From: CBDFKQ01 sp965248855
GTDB lineage: Bacteria; Bacteroidota; Bacteroidia; Cytophagales; 172606-1
Direction: 5' to 3'
Assembly (NCBI GenBank): GCA_965248855.1
Contig: CBDFKQ010000005.1
Location: 144,610 to 208,609, forward strand
DNA: 64,000 bases
The notes under the pieces were generated by a model that did not search any database, had not been told where the DNA came from, and saw only the letters and a program-made list of their open reading frames with translations. Position 1 is the stretch's first letter. Every line of letters begins with the position of its first letter. Positions 44,999 through 54,083 of the stretch are shown here, one piece after another. The position numbers and the translations under genes are program-made.

Positions 44999-45988
44999 AT
45001 GATAAAAATCGGAGATATTAATTTAGGAGAGTTTCCATTATTGCTTGCACCAATGGAAGATGTTTCAGACCCTCCTTTTAGGGCGGTTTGTAAAGAAAAC
45101 GGCGCAGATTTAATGTATACTGAATTCATTTCTTCTGAAGGATTGATCCGTGATGCGGTTAAAAGTCGCCAAAAATTAGATATTTTTGAATACGAACGGC
45201 CGATAGGCATTCAACTTTTTGGCAGCGATATTGAAAGCATGAGAAAATCATCGGAAATTGCAACAACTGCAAATCCGGATTTAATTGATATTAATTATGG
45301 CTGCCCCGTAAAAAATGTTGCATGTAAAGGTGCCGGTGCTGCATTGCTACAGGATATAGATAAAATGATTGCCATGACGAAAGCAGTAATGGAAGGAACT
45401 CATTTACCTGTAACTGTTAAAACAAGGTTGGGTTGGGATGATTCAACAAAAAATATTGAAGATGTTGCAGAACGCTTACAGGATATCGGCACTTCTGCGC
45501 TTACTATTCATGCTCGCACAAGGGTACAAATGTATAAAGGATCGGCAGACTGGACCCTAATTGCCAAAATAAAAAACAATCCACGAATTAAAATTCCGGT
45601 TTTTGGTAATGGGGATATTGATTCGCCGGAAAAAGCACTTGAATATAAAAATAGGTACGGAGTGGATGGCATAATGATTGGCAGATCATCAATAGGCTAC
45701 CCATGGATTTTTAATGAAATAAAATATTTTTTTAAAACCGGTCAAAAATTAAACCCGCCAACATTACAAGAAAGAATTGATGTTTGTAAAAAACATTTAT
45801 CCTTCTCCATACGTTGGAAGGGGGAGAAGCTTGGTATTTTTGAAATGAGAAGGCATTATACCAATTATTTTAGGGATATACCGCATTTTAAAAATTTTAG
45901 AATGGGTTTGGTAGAAGCACCAAGCCAACAGATAATTATTGAAATATTAGATGAAATTGCTTTTAAATTTCAATTATTAGAAATTTAA
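44999..45988 (+). CDS. dusB: tRNA-dihydrouridine synthase (DusB-type)
   Basis: 329 residues. LAPMEDVSDPPFRAVCKENGADLMYTEF is the FMN-domain start; GCPVKNVACKGAGAALL contains the catalytic Cys; VTVKTRLGWDDS and TIHARTRVQMYKG and VFGNGDIDSPE complete the Dus pattern. It reduces uridine to dihydrouridine in the tRNA D-loop using NADPH and FMN. Single gene here, followed by the PorG-like gene in the same direction after 102 bases with a recognisable promoter. Confidence 0.93.
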   Translation: MIKIGDINLGEFPLLLAPMEDVSDPPFRAVCKENGADLMYTEFISSEGLIRDAVKSRQKLDIFEYERPIGIQLFGSDIESMRKSSEIATTANPDLIDINYGCPVKNVACKGAGAALLQDIDKMIAMTKAVMEGTHLPVTVKTRLGWDDSTKNIEDVAERLQDIGTSALTIHARTRVQMYKGSADWTLIAKIKNNPRIKIPVFGNGDIDSPEKALEYKNRYGVDGIMIGRSSIGYPWIFNEIKYFFKTGQKLNPPTLQERIDVCKKHLSFSIRWKGEKLGIFEMRRHYTNYFRDIPHFKNFRMGLVEAPSQQIIIEILDEIAFKFQLLEI

Positions 45989-46039
45989 ATAATAATCAAT
46001 AAGTTGAGATAAAATTTCATTAAAAAAATATTAGCCAAT

Positions 46040-46069
46040 TTTGAATTCTAATGTAATTGTATATTTTTG
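46040..46069 (+). promoter_or_regulatory. Bacteroidota-type promoter of the PorG-like gene
   Basis: TTTG at 46040-46043 and TATTTTTG at 46062-46069 (TAnnTTTG) with 18 bases between, close to the Bacteroidota consensus. The start codon at 46091 follows 21 bases later. Match is visual; no transcript data. Confidence 0.55.
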
Positions 46070-46090
46070 TACTTCCTTCATGGATATATT

Positions 46091-47050
46091 ATGAAAAAAA
46101 TATTTATACTAATCTTTATTTCTGCTTTGGTTGCCGGAATATTTTCGGCTGAAGCTCAGCAACGCAGAAAAGCAAGCAGGCGATATTCGTACAATAATAA
46201 TCTATACGGAATATGGAAATTTACTGCAGGCGCCGGTGTTGCCACCTATAAAGGTGATTTAGGGGGGCCTCCTAACTCAAAAATTAATACTTTGGGGCCT
46301 AATCTTTATTTAGGAGCACAGTATAGATTAACAAGCAGATGGAGTTTAAAAGGTGAGTTAGGTTGGTATCGTTTGGCTGCCAGTGATGCCGATGGAAAAA
46401 ATCCACAAAGAAATTTTGCCTTCCGCTCAAATAATTTTGAAGTAAATGTTGGAGGAATGTTTGATATTATTCCATTTACCAGGCGATTTACAAGGGTTGC
46501 AATAACACGTTTTCATCCTTATCTATTTGCCGGAATAGGAATAACAACATTTAATCCTCAAGGCCAATATTCAGATGGGAAATGGTATAGTTTAAGGCCA
46601 TTACAAACAGAAGGCAAAAAATATGGCTCTATAGCATTGACTGTACCTATGGGCTTAGGTGTTAGGTATCGCTATAATAAGGATTTTGATATCAGCTTAG
46701 AAGGTTCTTATCATTTTACTTCAACAGATTATCTTGATGATGTAAGTGGGGATTATAATAAGGATGCAGTAAATTCGCCTGACCCTATCAGATCTTATTT
46801 CGCAAACAGATCAATTGACCCCAAAACAGGTAGTCCTGCAACAATAAATTATGATTATGCCTTTACAAGAAAAAGGGGAGACCCAACCAAAAAAGACGGA
46901 TATTTTTTACTGTCTTTAAAACTGGAATACAACACAGTCCCTAATGCAAATTTTCCAAGAAAAATAAAAAGGGGGAGATCTTCACGTAGTAAATCACGTG
47001 GCAGTAGTTCGGGGAAATCACATCCTAATAATAAAAAATCGCAACCATAA
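46091..47050 (+). CDS. PorG-like/DUF6089 outer-membrane beta-barrel protein
   Basis: 319 residues from the ATG at 46091 (MKKIFILIFISALVAGIF...AEAQQ signal peptide); a TTG frame 24 bases earlier is less likely. GAGVATYKGDLGGPPNSKI and SLEGSYHFTSTDYLDDVSGDY are typical of DUF6089 proteins, the family of PorG that helps assemble the T9SS. Several amphipathic beta strands are visible, ending in an Arg/Ser/Lys-rich tail. Followed by a perfect terminator. Confidence 0.68.
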   Translation: MKKIFILIFISALVAGIFSAEAQQRRKASRRYSYNNNLYGIWKFTAGAGVATYKGDLGGPPNSKINTLGPNLYLGAQYRLTSRWSLKGELGWYRLAASDADGKNPQRNFAFRSNNFEVNVGGMFDIIPFTRRFTRVAITRFHPYLFAGIGITTFNPQGQYSDGKWYSLRPLQTEGKKYGSIALTVPMGLGVRYRYNKDFDISLEGSYHFTSTDYLDDVSGDYNKDAVNSPDPIRSYFANRSIDPKTGSPATINYDYAFTRKRGDPTKKDGYFLLSLKLEYNTVPNANFPRKIKRGRSSRSKSRGSSSGKSHPNNKKSQP

Positions 47051-47061
47051 AATTATTCTTA

Positions 47062-47108
47062 GACAAAAAAAAGCACAAACTCAAAAAGAGTTTGTGCTTT
47101 TTTTTGTC
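47062..47108 (+). terminator. Intrinsic terminator after the PorG-like gene
   Basis: Perfect 21-bp arms (47062-47082 and 47088-47108) around AAAAA, with an 8-T run in the distal arm. Confidence 0.9.
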
Positions 47109-47150
47109 TTTACGTATTAAGTTTAATTTTAAAAACGTTAATTGAATATT

Positions 47151-49271
47151 ATGAGAAAAACGATATCAGTATTTATATATTTTATTATAAGTTGTCAGTT
47201 AATTTCTGCACAGCAATTAAATTTTGCAAACCAAAAAAAATTTTCGGTTTATAAATCAGCCATTAACCCTAACTTTATTAAAGAAGGTGTAAGAGGGATT
47301 AACATAACTTTTAGCTGCGAATATTTATTCTCTGAAGATGAGTATGCCGAAATGACCGATAAAGAGCGCAAAACTTATTTTGTTTTTTATGCTCAAATTT
47401 TTAATCAAAATAACGAACCTGTTTACTACCCATTCGAATTTTCTGAATTTTCGAGAGAGAAATCAAAAACACCCGTTCATTTTACAATTGAAGATGCTTA
47501 TGCACCACAAGTAAGAGCGCAAGGCAGGCGAAATACCGGTATTACATTATTTATACCATTTGCCCATTTGGATATTCCTGAAGGGACACATTCAGTAAGT
47601 TTGACTTTAAATTCTTTTTCAAAAAAGACAGAAAAAAAATTCGAGAATTTTTTTATTGAAAAAATAACAATTATAAAACCCCCTACTTTTTGGATCAATC
47701 TTAAACCAACAAATATTTCAATTTTTTCTAAATCAAATAAAAAAATTGAAACGAGCCAGGTAGAAGAAGATTTAAGTATTATACGAGGAACAAATGTTAA
47801 ACATCCTGAAATTTTTGGTTCAGGTAATGTAAACCTTCAAAAATCGGTTTCTTTTATTTATTCGGATGGTGATATTTCGGAGTTAAAAGTACATAAGAAT
47901 TCAGAGAACGTTGCAAAAGTAAATGATTACGCACTACCTGCCATAAAAGATTTAGCAGGGAAACTTATATTAAATTTTGATAATAAACCTTCCGGAGATT
48001 TTCCTCTCGATGTAAATCAAAAAAGTTTATTATTAAAAAATACCTCCCTGCAATGGAATATATTATTGGAAAAACAAAAAATTCCGGCAGTAAAACTTAC
48101 TTATCCAAAAATAAAACCTTACATAACCCATCAGGGAGTTACGGGAATGTCATTATCTTTTGAATGGGACGTAATAATGCCTCCGAACCTGCCACCTTTA
48201 CAAATTGCACCTTACTATGGCAAAAACGATGGTGCTAAACAATTAGCTTTTCAAAATGGAGAGATTATGTCGGGAGATGTTGAATTAGATACTATTGGCA
48301 ATATTACTTTGAAAAAAAATGTTGGTAAAGCTGAAATCTTTTATTCTTTTGCAGGTTTACTTTTAAGTGATCCAAACATAGCATTACAATCACCAAAATT
48401 TGTTGCCATAAAAGCTAAACTTCAAAACAATTTAAGTGTTATCACCCAAAAACAAATTAAGCAGGGTTTTCAAGTTACGATTGTAAGAAATACAAATTTG
48501 GAAAACGTTGTTTTTGCAAAAGATACTATTTATAAAGAAGAACGTGGCTTAAAAATTACAATCCCTTATAAATTACCCGAATCCTATTTTAGGGTATTAA
48601 AAAAAGATATCTCGCTTAAATTAATCCCCACCTCTCCCGATGATAAAGGAAAATTTGTAAATATGCTTAAGAGGTGCGTTTTTATAAATGATAATGCAAA
48701 AAGATTATTACTTGACAGTAATGATGTAAAATCTATTTCTTATTTATTATTAAAAAATAATGGCCCTTTTGCATTATTTCTTCCATATACCACTATGGGT
48801 CAAAAGCATATTGAACCTTTACCTTTTACAACAAAAATTCTCATTAATCAAAAATCTTCTACCAAACCTGTTGATATTGGAAATACTGAAACCAATTTAA
48901 AATTTATGTATGACAAGGCAGAAGTAAAACTGATGGTGGTTGGTTTAAAAAATGTAAAATTTAAGAAACAAGTTCTAGGTAAGTATAATTGGCAAATAAG
49001 ATCAGAAAAGGCAATTATATATTATTCACCTGATTTTATTATAAATGAAAAGGAACTTAAAAGTAATTATTCGCAATATTATACACTTCACCGGGATGAT
49101 AAGGTTATTTTAGAAATTTTGCACGAGGGGAAAGTAATAGTACAGTGGATAATTAATGCAAAGGAATTATCGGGAGAGAAAATAGTAGAACTTGAGGATG
49201 GAAAAAATAAAGAAATTCTGGATCCTTCAGAAAATATTAAGAATGTAACTTTTAATATTAGTGCCAATTAA
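47151..49271 (+). CDS. Large secreted protein of unknown function
   Basis: 706 residues from the ATG at 47151 (MRKTISVFIYFIISCQLISAQ); the TTG 9 bases upstream is less likely. A signal peptide is evident, then a mostly beta-rich sequence: SAINPNFIKEGVRGINITFSCEY, YPFEFSEFSREKSKTPVHFTIED, ITHQGVTGMSLSFEWDVIM, FALFLPYTTMGQKHIEPL, and a C-terminal segment with Asn/Lys. There is no lipobox and no T9SS sorting domain. I do not recognise the family. Ends 111 bases from the convergent IcmF-type gene; palindrome e lies between. Confidence 0.75.
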   Translation: MRKTISVFIYFIISCQLISAQQLNFANQKKFSVYKSAINPNFIKEGVRGINITFSCEYLFSEDEYAEMTDKERKTYFVFYAQIFNQNNEPVYYPFEFSEFSREKSKTPVHFTIEDAYAPQVRAQGRRNTGITLFIPFAHLDIPEGTHSVSLTLNSFSKKTEKKFENFFIEKITIIKPPTFWINLKPTNISIFSKSNKKIETSQVEEDLSIIRGTNVKHPEIFGSGNVNLQKSVSFIYSDGDISELKVHKNSENVAKVNDYALPAIKDLAGKLILNFDNKPSGDFPLDVNQKSLLLKNTSLQWNILLEKQKIPAVKLTYPKIKPYITHQGVTGMSLSFEWDVIMPPNLPPLQIAPYYGKNDGAKQLAFQNGEIMSGDVELDTIGNITLKKNVGKAEIFYSFAGLLLSDPNIALQSPKFVAIKAKLQNNLSVITQKQIKQGFQVTIVRNTNLENVVFAKDTIYKEERGLKITIPYKLPESYFRVLKKDISLKLIPTSPDDKGKFVNMLKRCVFINDNAKRLLLDSNDVKSISYLLLKNNGPFALFLPYTTMGQKHIEPLPFTTKILINQKSSTKPVDIGNTETNLKFMYDKAEVKLMVVGLKNVKFKKQVLGKYNWQIRSEKAIIYYSPDFIINEKELKSNYSQYYTLHRDDKVILEILHEGKVIVQWIINAKELSGEKIVELEDGKNKEILDPSENIKNVTFNISAN

Positions 49272-49304
49272 AATTCCATTAATATTAAATAACTGATTAG
49301 GCTT

Positions 49305-49349
49305 AATTATTCGTTTTATCAATATCAGTATATTGATAAACGAATAATT
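49305..49349. repeat. AT-rich palindrome, family copy e
   Basis: Arms 49305-49324 and 49331-49349 pair over 19 bp with one bulged T; the centre is TATCAATATCAGTATATTGATA. It lies between convergent genes, where a bidirectional terminator would fit. Confidence 0.75.
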
Positions 49350-49381
49350 TTCTCATATTATAATGACTCATTCGTTCTATA

Positions 49382-52300
49382 TTACATATTCCTTCTGTAC
49401 TGCCCTCCTACTTCATACAGAGCTTTTGATATTTGACCCAGTGAGCAATATTTACATACTTCCATAAGGTTTTCAAAAATATTATCATTGCTAACGGCCA
49501 CTTTTTGAAGATTTACTAATGCTAATTCACCCCTTTTTTTATTTATTTTTTCAAAATCATTTTTACTTTCTACCGCAAAATCTTTTTCTTCAGCAGAACT
49601 TCGAAAAACTTCTGCAGGTAAAATAGTTGGTGAACCCATAGGGTCTAAAAAAGTATTTACCCCTACAATGGGTAATTTTCCATCATGTTTTAATGTTTCA
49701 TAATAAAGTGATTCTTCTTGAATTTTTGATCGCTGATACATAGTTTCCATTGCTCCCAGCACCCCTCCTCTTTCTGAAATTCTATTAAATTCTGTCAAAA
49801 CCGCTGTTTCGACTAAATCTGTCATCTCTTCAATAATAAAAGAACCTTGTAAAGGATTTTCGTTTCTTGCTAAACCCCATTCTTTATTTATAATTAATTG
49901 AATAGCCATTGCCCGTCTTACTGATTCTTCTGTAGGAGTTGTAATTGCTTCGTCGTATGCATTGGTGTGTAAAGAATTACAATTATCATAAATAGCGCAC
50001 AAGGCTTGTAATGTTGTACGAATGTCGTTAAAAGCAATTTCTTGTGCATGTAAGCTTCTGCCTGAAGTTTGAATATGATATTTTAAACGTTGTGAACGAG
50101 AATTTCCTTTATATTTATATTTCATCGCTTTCGCCCAAATTCTTCTCGCCACTCTTCCCAAAACTGAATACTCGGGATCCATACCATTCGAAAAGAAAAA
50201 TGATAAATTCGGCGCAAAATCATCAATATGCATTCCTCTTGATAAATAATATTCTACAAAAGTAAAGCCATTTGATAAAGTAAAAGCCAATTGCGAAATA
50301 GGATTTGCTCCCGCCTCGGCAATGTGATAACCTGAAATAGAAACGGAATAAAAATTTTGAATACTATTATTAATAAAATACTGTTGAATATCACCCATCA
50401 TTCGAAGAGCAAATTCAGTTGAGAAAATACAAGTATTTTGTGCCTGGTCTTCTTTAAGAATGTCTGCCTGAACAGTTCCTCGAACTTTTGTAAGCGTTTC
50501 TGCTTTTATTTTTTGATATATATCATTATCCAATACATCATCTCCTGTTACCCCCAGCAACATCAAACCCAATCCATCATTACTTTCAGGTAAATTACCG
50601 TAATACCGGGGCCGTTTTTGTTTTTTATTTGTAAATATTTTATTTATTTTTTCATCAATTTCTTTTTCAATCCCGGCTTGCTTGATAAAAATTTCACATT
50701 GCTGATCGATGGCTGCATTTAAAAAAAATCCCAGCAACATGGGTGCCGGTCCATTAATTGTCATTGAAACAGATGTGGCAGGATGGCATAAATCAAAACC
50801 GGAATATAATTTTTTTGCATCATCTAATGTACAAATACTCACGCCCGACATTCCTATTTTGCCATAAATATCCAGCCTCGGGTCAGGATTTTCGCCATAT
50901 AAAGTTACTGAATCAAATGCTGTTGATAATCGTTTTGCCGGCATTCCTTTCGATACATAATGAAAACGTCGATTTGTTCTTTCCGGTCCACCTTCACCTG
51001 CAAACATTCTTGTAGGGTCTTCGCCTTCTCTTTTAAGTGGGAACACGCCTGATGCAAAAGGAAACTCTCCGGGAACATTTTCTGTTAAAATCCATTTTAA
51101 TACATCACCCCATTCTTCATATTTTGGAAGACTTACTTTAGGAATTTTTAAATTAGAAAGCGTTTCTGTATATAAATCCTGTTCAAATATTTTATCTCTA
51201 ACCTTATATTGGTATTTCGCCGATTTATATCTCTTAATTGTTTCAGGCCATTCTTTTAAAAGTTTTTTAGATTCGAAATGAAGTTGGTTTTCAAGTTGAT
51301 TATATAAATCTATTAATTCTTTTAAATATTCCGGCTCACCAATTTTAAAATCTATAACTCTAACAATCTCATCTCCCCGGTTTATAATTTCTATCTTTCT
51401 TTCACCAATTTTTTCGCGAAGCAAATCAATAGTACCCTTTAACCGGTACATTTTTCTTGCTATTGTTGCTTGTTCTTTTACAAACTGATCGTATTCAATG
51501 CTGCTTTCAGAAATTTCTGCGAGGTAGCGGTTTCTTTCAGGTGGGATGATGTATATTTTTTCTGACTCTGATTGTGGCAAAAGGAGGCCTGAATTAAATT
51601 TTCCTTTAGTTTTTTCGTTTACTTTTTCAATAGTTTTTTTGTACAAGGTATTTGTACCCGGATCATTAAATTGAGATGCTATTGTTCCATAAACAGGAAG
51701 TAAAGCTTCATCGATGTCCCATAGATTTTTATTTCTTCGATATTGTTTTTTTACATCCCTTAAGGCATCCAAAGCACCTCTTTTATCAAATTTATTTATG
51801 GCTATTAAATCCGCATAATCCAACATATCAATTTTTTCTAATTGAGTTGCCGCACCAAAATCAGAAGTCATTACATATAAAGATAAATCGGAATGATCTA
51901 CAATTTCAGTATCTGATTGGCCAATGCCTGATGTTTCAACAATTATTAAATCAAATTCTGCCCTTTTGCATATTTTAATTGCATCCTGAACATATTGGCT
52001 TAAAGCCAGGTTTGATTGCCTTGTGGCAAGTGATCGCATGTAAACCCTTGAATTAAATATGGCATTCATCCTTATTCTATCACCCAGCAATGCTCCTCCC
52101 GTTCTTCTTTTTGAAGGGTCGACAGAAATAATTGCAATTGTTTTTTCAGGAAAATCCAATAAAAATCTTCTTACCAGTTCGTCGACCAATGATGATTTAC
52201 CGGCCCCTCCTGTGCCTGTTATACCAAGAATAGGAATGTTTTTTTCACTTGAGGAAGTATAAATTTGCGATTTTACAACAGAAAAATCTTCAGGATAATT

Positions 52301-52870
52301 TTCAGCGATGGAAATTAATCTGCCAATAATCAATGGGTCTTTTTTTTGAAGATTTGTAACTAAAAAATCTAAATTATTTGTTTTATTAATTTCATTTTCA
52401 TCCTCATTAGGAGAAACGAGTATTTTTGAATGTTTATAAATAGAAAAATCACATTTTTGTAATAAGTCATTAATCATTCCCTGCAAACCTAAATTACGAC
52501 CATCGTCAGGCGAATAGATTTTTGTTATACCATACTTATGCAATTCATCTGCTTCGGATGGTAAAATGGTTCCACCGCCGCCTCCAAATATTTTTATATG
52601 ATCTGCACCTTTCTCTTTTAATAAATCGAAAATATATTTAAAAAACTCTAAATGTCCACCTTGATACGATGTTATAGCTATGCCCTGTACATCTTCCTGA
52701 ATTGCGCAATCAACTATTTCTGCAACAGATCTATTATGACCTAAATGAATTATTTCGGCACCTGATGCCTGCATAATTCTTCTCATAATATTTATTGCAG
52801 CATCATGCCCATCAAATAAAGAGGTTGATGTTACTATTCTGATTTGGTTGACCGGTTTATAAATTTCCAT
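49382..52870 (-). CDS. icmF: Fused B12-dependent acyl-CoA mutase (IcmF-type)
   Basis: 1162 residues from ATG 52870 (MEIYKPVNQIRIVTSTSLFDGHDAA); five codons upstream are also in frame. Order: cobalamin-binding domain (DGHDAA at about residue 25), MeaB-like GTPase with Walker A GITGTGGAGKS at about 221-231 and VVDFKIG-containing linker, then the mutase TIM barrel (MSGVSICTLDDAKKLYSG, ENPLQGSFIIEEMTDLVE). Known IcmF isomerises isobutyryl-CoA to butyryl-CoA; some act as methylmalonyl- or pivalyl-CoA mutases, so the substrate is not certain. No separate MCM genes in the window. Confidence 0.92.
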   Translation of the reverse strand: MEIYKPVNQIRIVTSTSLFDGHDAAINIMRRIMQASGAEIIHLGHNRSVAEIVDCAIQEDVQGIAITSYQGGHLEFFKYIFDLLKEKGADHIKIFGGGGGTILPSEADELHKYGITKIYSPDDGRNLGLQGMINDLLQKCDFSIYKHSKILVSPNEDENEINKTNNLDFLVTNLQKKDPLIIGRLISIAENYPEDFSVVKSQIYTSSSEKNIPILGITGTGGAGKSSLVDELVRRFLLDFPEKTIAIISVDPSKRRTGGALLGDRIRMNAIFNSRVYMRSLATRQSNLALSQYVQDAIKICKRAEFDLIIVETSGIGQSDTEIVDHSDLSLYVMTSDFGAATQLEKIDMLDYADLIAINKFDKRGALDALRDVKKQYRRNKNLWDIDEALLPVYGTIASQFNDPGTNTLYKKTIEKVNEKTKGKFNSGLLLPQSESEKIYIIPPERNRYLAEISESSIEYDQFVKEQATIARKMYRLKGTIDLLREKIGERKIEIINRGDEIVRVIDFKIGEPEYLKELIDLYNQLENQLHFESKKLLKEWPETIKRYKSAKYQYKVRDKIFEQDLYTETLSNLKIPKVSLPKYEEWGDVLKWILTENVPGEFPFASGVFPLKREGEDPTRMFAGEGGPERTNRRFHYVSKGMPAKRLSTAFDSVTLYGENPDPRLDIYGKIGMSGVSICTLDDAKKLYSGFDLCHPATSVSMTINGPAPMLLGFFLNAAIDQQCEIFIKQAGIEKEIDEKINKIFTNKKQKRPRYYGNLPESNDGLGLMLLGVTGDDVLDNDIYQKIKAETLTKVRGTVQADILKEDQAQNTCIFSTEFALRMMGDIQQYFINNSIQNFYSVSISGYHIAEAGANPISQLAFTLSNGFTFVEYYLSRGMHIDDFAPNLSFFFSNGMDPEYSVLGRVARRIWAKAMKYKYKGNSRSQRLKYHIQTSGRSLHAQEIAFNDIRTTLQALCAIYDNCNSLHTNAYDEAITTPTEESVRRAMAIQLIINKEWGLARNENPLQGSFIIEEMTDLVETAVLTEFNRISERGGVLGAMETMYQRSKIQEESLYYETLKHDGKLPIVGVNTFLDPMGSPTILPAEVFRSSAEEKDFAVESKNDFEKINKKRGELALVNLQKVAVSNDNIFENLMEVCKYCSLGQISKALYEVGGQYRRNM

Positions 52871-52983
52871 TCTATTTTCTTTCAATGTTATCCGTAAAGA
52901 TAATTTTTTGGATTATAATATGGAGGATTATAATTTTAAATGTTATTTCTTAACAGTTTTTAAATTTTTTTTAACTGTTTAAA

Positions 52984-53171
52984 AATGGGAAAAGAATTTG
53001 CCTGGTTACAGGTTGCCTCTAAAGGGAAATCGGGTGGAGCCAGGGTTATTACCTGTATAGTGACCTTAAATAAGCATGTAGTTTGCTTTCTATTTATGAT
53101 GAATCGGAACAGGAAAACTTATCCGTTACGCAGCTTAAACAACTTTTAAATGATGTCGGTTTATATAACTA
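52984..53171 (+). pseudogene. Frameshifted remnant of a RelE/HigB-like toxin
   Basis: Reading from 52984: KEFAWLQVASKGKSGGARVITCIVTLNKH, then, after a single-base shift near 53082, LLSIYDESEQENLSVTQLKQLLNDVGLYN and a TAA at 53169-53171. The KGKSGGARVIT and LLSIYDxSEQE motifs are those of a widespread RelE/ParE-type toxin of Bacteroidota. The N-terminal third is missing and no antitoxin follows. A decayed toxin gene by the accessory region; motif-level recognition. Confidence 0.6.
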
Positions 53172-53206
53172 AAGGTTTGAGCCCGTGTGGGCTCGAACCT
53201 TTAGTT
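53165..53206. repeat. 19-bp hairpin, copy 1 of a two-copy repeat
   Basis: Bases 53165-53183 pair with 53188-53206 over 19 bp (one G-T wobble), loop GTGT. The flanking sequence CTTCTTCAATTTA after it recurs after the hairpin at 53549. The stem contains AGGTTTGAGCCC / GGGCTCGAACCT and overlaps the toxin remnant's stop codon. Confidence 0.7.
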
Positions 53207-53548
53207 ATTAAGCTTCTTCAATTTACACGTGTTTAAAACGTTTCTATTCATTAAACTATTCGTAGAGAAACTCTACGGATAGAGGGGCGGGTGGCTTTCA
53301 TTCAACGCAGGATCCCTGAAAAAGGAGACCCTACTGAAAAAAAATAAATGTGAAGAGTCTATCCCAATGGATGAAAACATTAGGATTATATATCATTTTA
53401 ATCTAAGCCTTAATTATATCGACAATAAAAATCACAATAAACCAACGATCAACTATTTTTGGAAGGGAGGTAAATTATGTGGAATATATTTTAACAGAAG
53501 ATACATAACTTCTTCTTATGTTAACCGGGGGTTTCGATTTTATAAAAT

Positions 53549-53583
53549 AAAAGGTTCGATCATATAAAGAATCGAACCTTTTT
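53549..53583. repeat. Hairpin copy 2 of the repeat, terminator-like
   Basis: AAAAGGTTCGAT (53549-53560) and ATCGAACCTTTT (53571-53582) pair perfectly, with a following T. It shares AGGTTCGA/TCGAACCT ends and a trailing CTTCTTCAATTTAA with copy 1 although the inside of the stem differs. The 384-bp stretch between copies shows no supportable gene. Confidence 0.65.
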
Positions 53584-53640
53584 ACTCTTCTTCAATTTAA
53601 CTGTGTTATAAAAGACTTTTATTCCATCTATTCTGGACAA

Positions 53641-53748
53641 GTTAAGCTAGAACCACAAGTTACAAACTTGCGGGAGTTAGGAACAGCATGGTGTGCCAGG
53701 TGATAACACCTGGCACGGCAGAAAACTACGGCTAGCGGGGGAGTTAAC
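53641..53748. other. Multi-stem element downstream of immunity gene A
   Basis: Two perfect hairpins (CAAGTT/AACTTG at 53656-53670; GTGCCAGGTG/CACCTGGCAC at 53693-53716, tetraloop ATAA) are enclosed by GCTAG/CTAGC (53646-53650, 53732-53736) and GTTAA/TTAAC (53641-53645, 53744-53748). This looks like a three-way structured element or an RNA 3' end. It overlaps the stop of the immunity gene. Function unknown. Confidence 0.5.
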
Positions 53749-54082
53749 TATTTTCTAATTCTAAGAAAATATCTTGAAGGTCGCCATTAATTACTAAATC
53801 ATCAGAGATAGTCGTTAATTTAAAATCACTATTTTGCCCTTTAATAATTTTTATACCATCTAAGATAGCTAAAAAGCTAGAGATAGTATCTACCTCTACC
53901 TGTCTAACTATATTAAAAAACACAACTTTTTGTTCATCATTTAAACTAGAAAAAAAACTTAAAGCATTTATCCAATATGGATCGGTTATATTGTCTTTAG
54001 TATTAAAAAGAGCTTGATATGTGTTTAGATTAGATTTCACTATTGACTCTCTAACTCCTTGAATAAATTCTCTTGGTTCCAT
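53744..54082 (-). CDS. Putative immunity protein of orphan RHS toxin A
   Basis: 112 residues, acidic, helical, soluble: ALFNTKDNITDPYWINALSFFSSLNDEQKVVFFNIVRQVEVDTISSFLAILDGI. The start codon follows the toxin stop by 1 base (54082 vs 54084), so it is translationally coupled, as expected for an immunity gene protecting against the preceding toxin tip. No family recognised. Specific base use is AT-rich like the toxin tip. Confidence 0.65.
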   Translation of the reverse strand: MEPREFIQGVRESIVKSNLNTYQALFNTKDNITDPYWINALSFFSSLNDEQKVVFFNIVRQVEVDTISSFLAILDGIKIIKGQNSDFKLTTISDDLVINGDLQDIFLELENS

Positions 54083-54083
54083 A

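Noticed and set aside
53367..53567. 66-residue plus-strand ORF
   Set aside because: No recognisable domain, basic and aromatic low-information sequence, overlaps the hairpin at 53549-53583; not supported as a gene.
53553..53582. tRNA T-arm (GGTTCGA)
   Set aside because: The motif is part of a simple hairpin; no acceptor, D or anticodon stems at the right spacing.
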